Shown here: positions 6,576 through 11,268 of the stretch, piece by piece
How the letters are laid out: each line of letters starts with the position of its first letter
How positions within the stretch are numbered: position 1 is the first letter of the stretch
Origin: Spirogloea muscicola
Taxonomy: Eukaryota > Streptophyta > Zygnematophyceae > Spirogloeales > Spirogloeaceae
NCBI GenBank assembly: GCA_009602725.1
Contig: WELB01000001.1
Coordinates: forward strand, 423,290 to 434,557
Direction: 5' to 3'
DNA length: 11,268 bases
Position numbers and translations under genes: made by a program
The notes under the pieces: model-generated
The model's input: only the letters and a program-made list of their open reading frames with translations
What the model was told of the DNA's origin: nothing
Databases searched by the model: none

Positions 6576-9500
6576 TCATGGCGTCTTCTGATTATTGACA
6601 TTCGCCAAGTGCGCAAAGCTGCCACCAAGGCCTCCTAGGGCACCAGAGCCGCTGCTCATGTCCGAGCTGTCGAGCTGCAGGTTCTGGCGCTGCAAACCCA
6701 GGTCGTTAACCAGCAGGCTGCTGTTGCCCAAGGGCCCCAAGGGGCTGAGCGAGCGGCCCAACATGGGGCTCTGGTGCACAGGGCCTCCGCCACCCGCCAA
6801 GCCATTGCTCAGCAGTACGTTTCCCAGGTTTCCAAAGCCTGCACCCTGCAGATCCTCAACAAAGACTCAAGATCCCTCTTTCACTTGCAGTACCACTTCA
6901 CTCCTACCCCAGTGCGAGGAGTCTAGACCATTCCAAACACCCTGATGCAGTAGCTTGACTTTAAAGCAGGTGAATGTCAAGGCCAGAGGAGAAAGGTCAA
7001 CTGGCAATCTGAAGCACTTCTTGCTCAAGAAGCCCAGAATCAGATGGGGTCAAAGTTGGTGACACAACTTTACCTGAAGGATACTGTTGCCACTGCTGTT
7101 GCTGGCGCCGTTGCTGAGCTGCTGGGCCACCATCTGCTGCATCAAGTGATGCATGGCTGACTGGACTTCCTGACAGAATGGCAAGCCGCATCAGGTCTGC
7201 CATGGTTATGCACAAGACTTTAGCTTGAGAATTGTAGCACTATTCACAAGATATTTCACTTCTATGACCCATAATACTGGAGTACCTCTTGTCACATTCC
7301 CAAATGCTTGCTACCAGCAGGTTATGCTTGTGCTTCAACGTGGATGAATACTGTGTTCATTCACCTGACTTTGCCCTGCACCCTGAGGCAAGCTTGACGT
7401 CGCTTGCAAGTGGCTGTTGAGAGCGTTAAGGCTTGCCAATTGATTTGCTCCCATGAGCCCAGGATCCTGATAACAGATACCACAGTGAGTTTCCTCATCG
7501 TTCTTTGCAAAGACAGGTCATGTTAACTAAGTTACACCAGGAAGGGTCACGCAGGTGCCAGATTCTGAAAAGAAGGGTCGATTTATCCAAGATGTATATG
7601 ACATGCCAGAAAGTCTGGTATCAGCTGAACAGCATGAGATGCTTTGAAGGCAAGGGACCTGGAGGGAGGACGCTAATGAGGAGAGCTGCAGCTTGCCGCT
7701 AGCACCTAGCAGCTGCTGCACGTTGTGCAGCCCACTACCTCCGGCTCCTGCTTGCAAGACCGAAGCCTTCACAAAGACAAAGGTTGAAAAGAAGCGGATC
7801 GCAATGTGATTACACATATTGGTGCCTCTTCACCTCTGCTGCTGTAGTGCATAAGGACGACTGTGACGCTCTTCATCATCACTAGGGGCGTACTGTATTT
7901 GCACACATCAAGGAGGCTGGGGAGGACCTGCATGCCGTTAGCCTGGTTCCTGTATGCTGCCAAGTGATTGTTCAGGGTACCTGAGGCAGGACAAGCATGC
8001 ACCGACAGTCAGGTGGGGCATGTACCATAAGCCAATGATAGATTGATCAGGCTTGAACCTAGTCCTTCATCTTGTCCTCTTTCCTGTATGTCTGTACTGT
8101 GATCTTACTGAAAGCTTCTTAGTGGCTGGCTCTATTGACGAGAAGCAAGGAAATGAGCCCTGCAGGCCCTCACCACTGGCAAGGTCGGATCTGGAGTGCA
8201 TGTGAAGGGCGGCTGAGCATACCATGGGAGGTGGGCGACTGCCTCGGAGGAGTGGCCAGCGTGTTGAGGGCAGCAGGCATCAGGTGGCTGGTGCTCGACT
8301 CAAGCGGCGATGCTGACTGATCATCGTCAAGCATGCCCAACTCGCTAGACAGGACCGGCCGTCCGGCGCTCGTCCTGACGTATGCCTCCAGGCTCGCTGC
8401 AGTAGCCCGCCCACCAGATCCTTTGTCAGTGCTGGAGAGCAGTCAGCTGTCCCCCTTCCTAAGAGCGCTTCTATCACCAATGTTCAGACACATACTTGTC
8501 ACGAGGACAGAGCAGTGGCGCAGTAACGCTTCCAGCTGACTTACTAGACCTGAGCATAGATAAAGGACCAAACTTTGTGGACATGTCCTACCAGCACAGC
8601 TTGACGTCTGGCTAGAAAGTCTGGCTTCACACTCACTACGTCAAGTCACATTGAGGCAGCTAACTGGGGCAAGGAGGTGGGTAAACGTTGGAAACACACT
8701 TACCCATAGGGCCTATGTTGTGTTCTTGGCTGAAGTCGATAAGATCCTTCATGCTGTTCACAACCTCTGAAATCTGACAAGTAGCAGCCAGAGCTCATAT
8801 CAAGACCTTCATTTGCAACAGCAGCCACTATCTGAATTCTCTGCGCAGAGGCAAGGAGGCATAGCATGTCGTGTGCTGGCTGATGGTGCACGGCAGCAGC
8901 AAGGCTCTGTCATAGCATGCAACATAAGATACTGCTCACTTGCAGGCAGCGCACATAGCGCTTGGTGAAGCCCAGCTCGTTGACTGTGGGCGCATCCAGC
9001 GTTGCGGCCAGACTTCGAGACAGGTTGCTAGACCTGTTGGTAGAGGCCCGTGATGATTGCCACATCAAGGTCTCAGATTAGGAGCAGGACCTGTCTGACC
9101 AGGTAAGGCAGACCGCATGGGGAAGTAGCCTCAGCTGACTCTAGCGCCCTCGCCCAATAGTAGTGATCCCAGTACAAAGCATTGTTGTGAATGAGCATGG
9201 TGAGTCAAGCACCACCGGACATTGTACCGTGACCATAACTCCTCATACCCTGTACCTCGACCTGACAATAAAAGTCAATATGCATAAGTTGCTACAGGTA
9301 GCCTGAGTCATGCTGCAAGGGGGAATGCTTCGGCCATACGTGGTACAGAAATTTTGGAGCTGGGAGATGGACGGGTTGACGGCGTTCTGGAACTTGTTCG
9401 CCAGGCTGGCCAGCTGCCCCACCTGCAGCCAGCCAACAGCAAGGCACCTTATGGCTTGCTGCCCAGACTCGCTGGCCAGGTTACCAACCCCATGAAGATG

Positions 9501-11268
9501 CACGATGATTGTTCTACAGGGACGACTTCATCAAAGCCAGATCAATGGCTTGGCCGCCGTGGAAGCTCATAATTGCATAGCCCCAGTCCACAAATCAACA
9601 ATGCCAAAGGGCGGCCCAAATTCTTCATCGACTTCACCTGCTGCAGGATGGTGCGGCGGGAAAAGAGCTCCTCATGTTTCACAGTGCAGAATTCCCACGA
9701 CACAATCTGCTCAAGTGCCAGCCAGTCACGGCAAACCATCAGCGCCGATTTCGGACAGGTACTGCAGGTGACGATGAGTGCCCAGTGCAGGCCAAGTTGC
9801 TGTCTAAGGCCTCGCGCCTGCTGTGCAGCTGTATCGGAGCTATGACCGACTCGCCAGTCTCCCACCACCCACCTTGCAGTCGGGCGAGAACTTGACGCGG
9901 AGCTTGCCGGTGCGCACAACACGCAGTGCCTCAAAGACCGACTCCTGGATCGCACGCCCGTACTCAAGCACCGTACCGCCCAACGGCAGCGTGTACTCAG
10001 TGGGCACGTCGACAAAGAGCAGCTCCTCGAATATCCCACTGTCGTATTTGATCTTGAAGAGCCGCGGCAGCACCTCCACTGTTGTCTCTGCACGTTGTAA
10101 CAGAGCAGGGGGCAGAGAAGGTTGTCAGTAGCCGGGATGGTCTGCTACCGGCACGAAAATGGTCGTCTTGGCAACGGTCTTCTGCAGGCTGGCCATGGCT
10201 TGAAAGGACGTACCAAATCCCCGCCCAGGGTCGGCGCCACAGAGCTCGCAGTGCCACACGTCCTGCACAGGAAATGTCACAGCATATGGGGACAAGGTAA
10301 GCGCAAACCCTCAGCCATAAAAGGATTCAATACACCATCTATCTACCGTCACCAGCGCAAGCAGAGGCGTTGTCAAAGACGAACCTGGGGAAACACGCCT
10401 GCAGGCTGCCGGCCATCATTGCCATAAGAGGAGACACACCAGCGCTTCCTTGCCCCGGGGCTGAAGTACTCGCTCACAAACTGGCGCCAGAAGTCAATGT
10501 TGTTGTTCTGCCAGAACAGGAAGTATGGGCATGAGGGATACATTCGAGTCGACGAGGACTTACCAGAGCAGAAAGCGTAAAAGGTTGGAGAAATGTGAGC
10601 GAGCAGTAAGCCAGGAGCAAGCATTGGGTTACTTGATGAGGGGAACAGAAGAGAGGAGCCAGCGTCTGAGCTAGGAAGAGAGGGGTCGAGACAGACAAGG
10701 AGCATGTGGATGCAGGGAGTAACGAATGCAACGAATGGGGAGGAGAGCTAGAGTCCACATGCCAGAGAGCAAGAGAAGGTGGGGGGAGATGGTGGAGGGG
10801 GGAGTGGGAAGGACGTAGCTCAGGTACAGGGTGCTGGGCGAGTTGATGAGGGGAGGAAGAGGAGAGAGGAAGATAGAGATGGGGGAGAGGATCAGGCTGA
10901 GAGTAGGAGGGAGGGAAGGGAAGAGACGGACTGAGGTGAAGAAAGTGGAGGTAAGTGGGGGGGAGATCACAAGGGCAGGAGAGGGAAGGAGAAGAAGATG
11001 GGAGGGGGGGCTGTAGAAGGACTGAGACACGGGCTAGCGCCACCAGGCTCTTGCGCAATGCCGGAGGCTGAGGCACTGACCACTGGCCGGAGTCGCTGGT
11101 GGTACATGAACTGCATGAGGCGGCGCGAGCAGAGGCCGGCCTCCGCCGCCGGCGGCGCGGCGAGCGGCGCGATCAGGCTGGCGGCGCCGCCGGCTCCGTT
11201 GACCAGCGAGGAGCCGAAGGCTAGCGGCGGCGAGCCCACCACGTTGCCGCCACCGCCGCCGCCGCCGC
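6576..11268 (-). CDS. SEUSS-like transcriptional adaptor, LIM-binding (Ldb1-type) domain; 14 exons, 5' partial
   Basis: Minus-strand exons in gene order are 11081-11268, 10385-10507, 10214-10262, 9873-10087, 9638-9706, 9340-9422, 8940-9027, 8704-8773, 8223-8396, 7928-7980, 7659-7766, 7365-7466, 7074-7169 and 6576-6854, with TGA at 6576-6578. Every junction is GT..AG and joins in frame, giving 564 residues from the truncated 5' end. Residues 1-45 are Gly/Ala-rich. The conserved Ldb1/SEUSS dimerisation region spans about 46-302. Landmarks are LCSRRLMQFMYHQRLRP, NNNIDFWRQFVSEYFSPGAR, KRWCVSSYG, DVWHCELCGADPGRGFE, EVLPRLFKIKYDSG, ESVFEALRVVR, SWEFCTVKHEEL, LGFTKRYVRCLQ and ISEVVNSMKDLIDFSQ. The tail (303-564) is Ser/Leu/Gly/Asn-rich with a short Gln-rich part (HLMQQMVAQQL) and no long poly-Gln. 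In land plants SEUSS is a nuclear adaptor that bridges DNA-binding factors and the LEUNIG co-repressor; the same role here is inferred. Uncertain edges: exon 1 may end at 11084 instead of 11081; exon 11 uses an AAG acceptor; exon 14 may start at 6845. Confidence 0.92.
10560..11020 (-). repeat. Pyrimidine-rich low-complexity part of intron 1 of the SEUSS-like gene
   Basis: The first intron (10508-11080, 573 nt) is the longest of the gene. Most of it is G/A-rich on the plus strand and therefore C/T-rich on the transcribed sense, with GGGAGG, GGAAGAGG and GAGAGG units, densest from about 10780 to 11020. Long Pro/Ser/Leu reading frames on the minus strand here come from this composition. They lie between two exons that are fixed by conserved protein sequence, so they are not genes. 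Confidence 0.75.
11243..11268 (-). repeat. GGC/GGT trinucleotide run encoding poly-glycine, cut by the window edge
   Basis: The minus strand begins with a GCGGCGGC-type run, read in the conserved frame as seven Gly before Asn-Val-Val-Gly. It is coding, at the N-terminal side of the SEUSS-like protein. The rest of the first exon, including the true start codon, lies outside the window. Confidence 0.7.

Noticed and set aside
6422-6628. 68-codon minus-strand frame over the end of the SEUSS-like gene
   Set aside because: It is out of frame with the conserved final exon and mostly lies in its 3' untranslated region.
9542-10093. 183-codon minus-strand frame
   Set aside because: It is a frame shadow that overlaps two exons and an intron of the SEUSS-like gene; only short parts are in the true frame.
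10474-11076. 200-codon minus-strand frame in the right part of the window
   Set aside because: It lies in a pyrimidine-rich intron between two exons fixed by conserved LIM-binding-domain sequence; Pro/Ser/Leu content is due to low complexity.

Overview
The window looks like nuclear DNA of a green-lineage eukaryote, most likely a green alga. This rests on two intron-split genes of plant-type families: a SEUSS-like LIM-binding-domain transcription adaptor on the minus strand, and the first exons of an ATXR2/SMYD5-type SET-domain protein on the plus strand. Splice sites are GT..AG, and the introns are short and numerous (about 120-570 nt in the SEUSS-like gene). No bacterial operon structure, Shine-Dalgarno pattern, CRISPR array, tRNA or rRNA was seen. 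The genus cannot be told from the sequence alone.

Layout. Bases 1-315 are a G/A-rich upstream and leader region. Three exons with matching splice phases (316-372, 484-562, 701-786) encode the N-terminus of a SET protein, starting from an ATG in a good context. The remaining zinc-binding and catalytic parts were not found. From about 800 to 4600 the DNA is filled with a purine-rich (GGGA)n tract, at least ten diverged copies of a short hairpin-forming interspersed repeat, a module of about 300 nt present in three or four diverged copies, and a GC-rich island near 3420-3600. Bases 4600-6575 hold no gene I can recognise, only weak exon-like stretches. From 6576 to the right edge, the minus strand carries the SEUSS-like gene in 14 exons. 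It is 5'-truncated by the window end, yields a 564-residue partial protein, and every exon joins the next in frame.

How the parts relate. The two genes point towards each other. If the SET gene is intact, its missing exons must lie in the repeat-rich 787-6575 interval or beyond the window, with the SEUSS-like gene nested in an intron. Otherwise it is a truncated gene or an assembly join. Both proteins belong to chromatin or transcription families: a SET-domain lysine methyltransferase and a co-regulator adaptor that in land plants works with LEUNIG. Nothing in the window shows that they act together. The least explained content is the repeat system between them.
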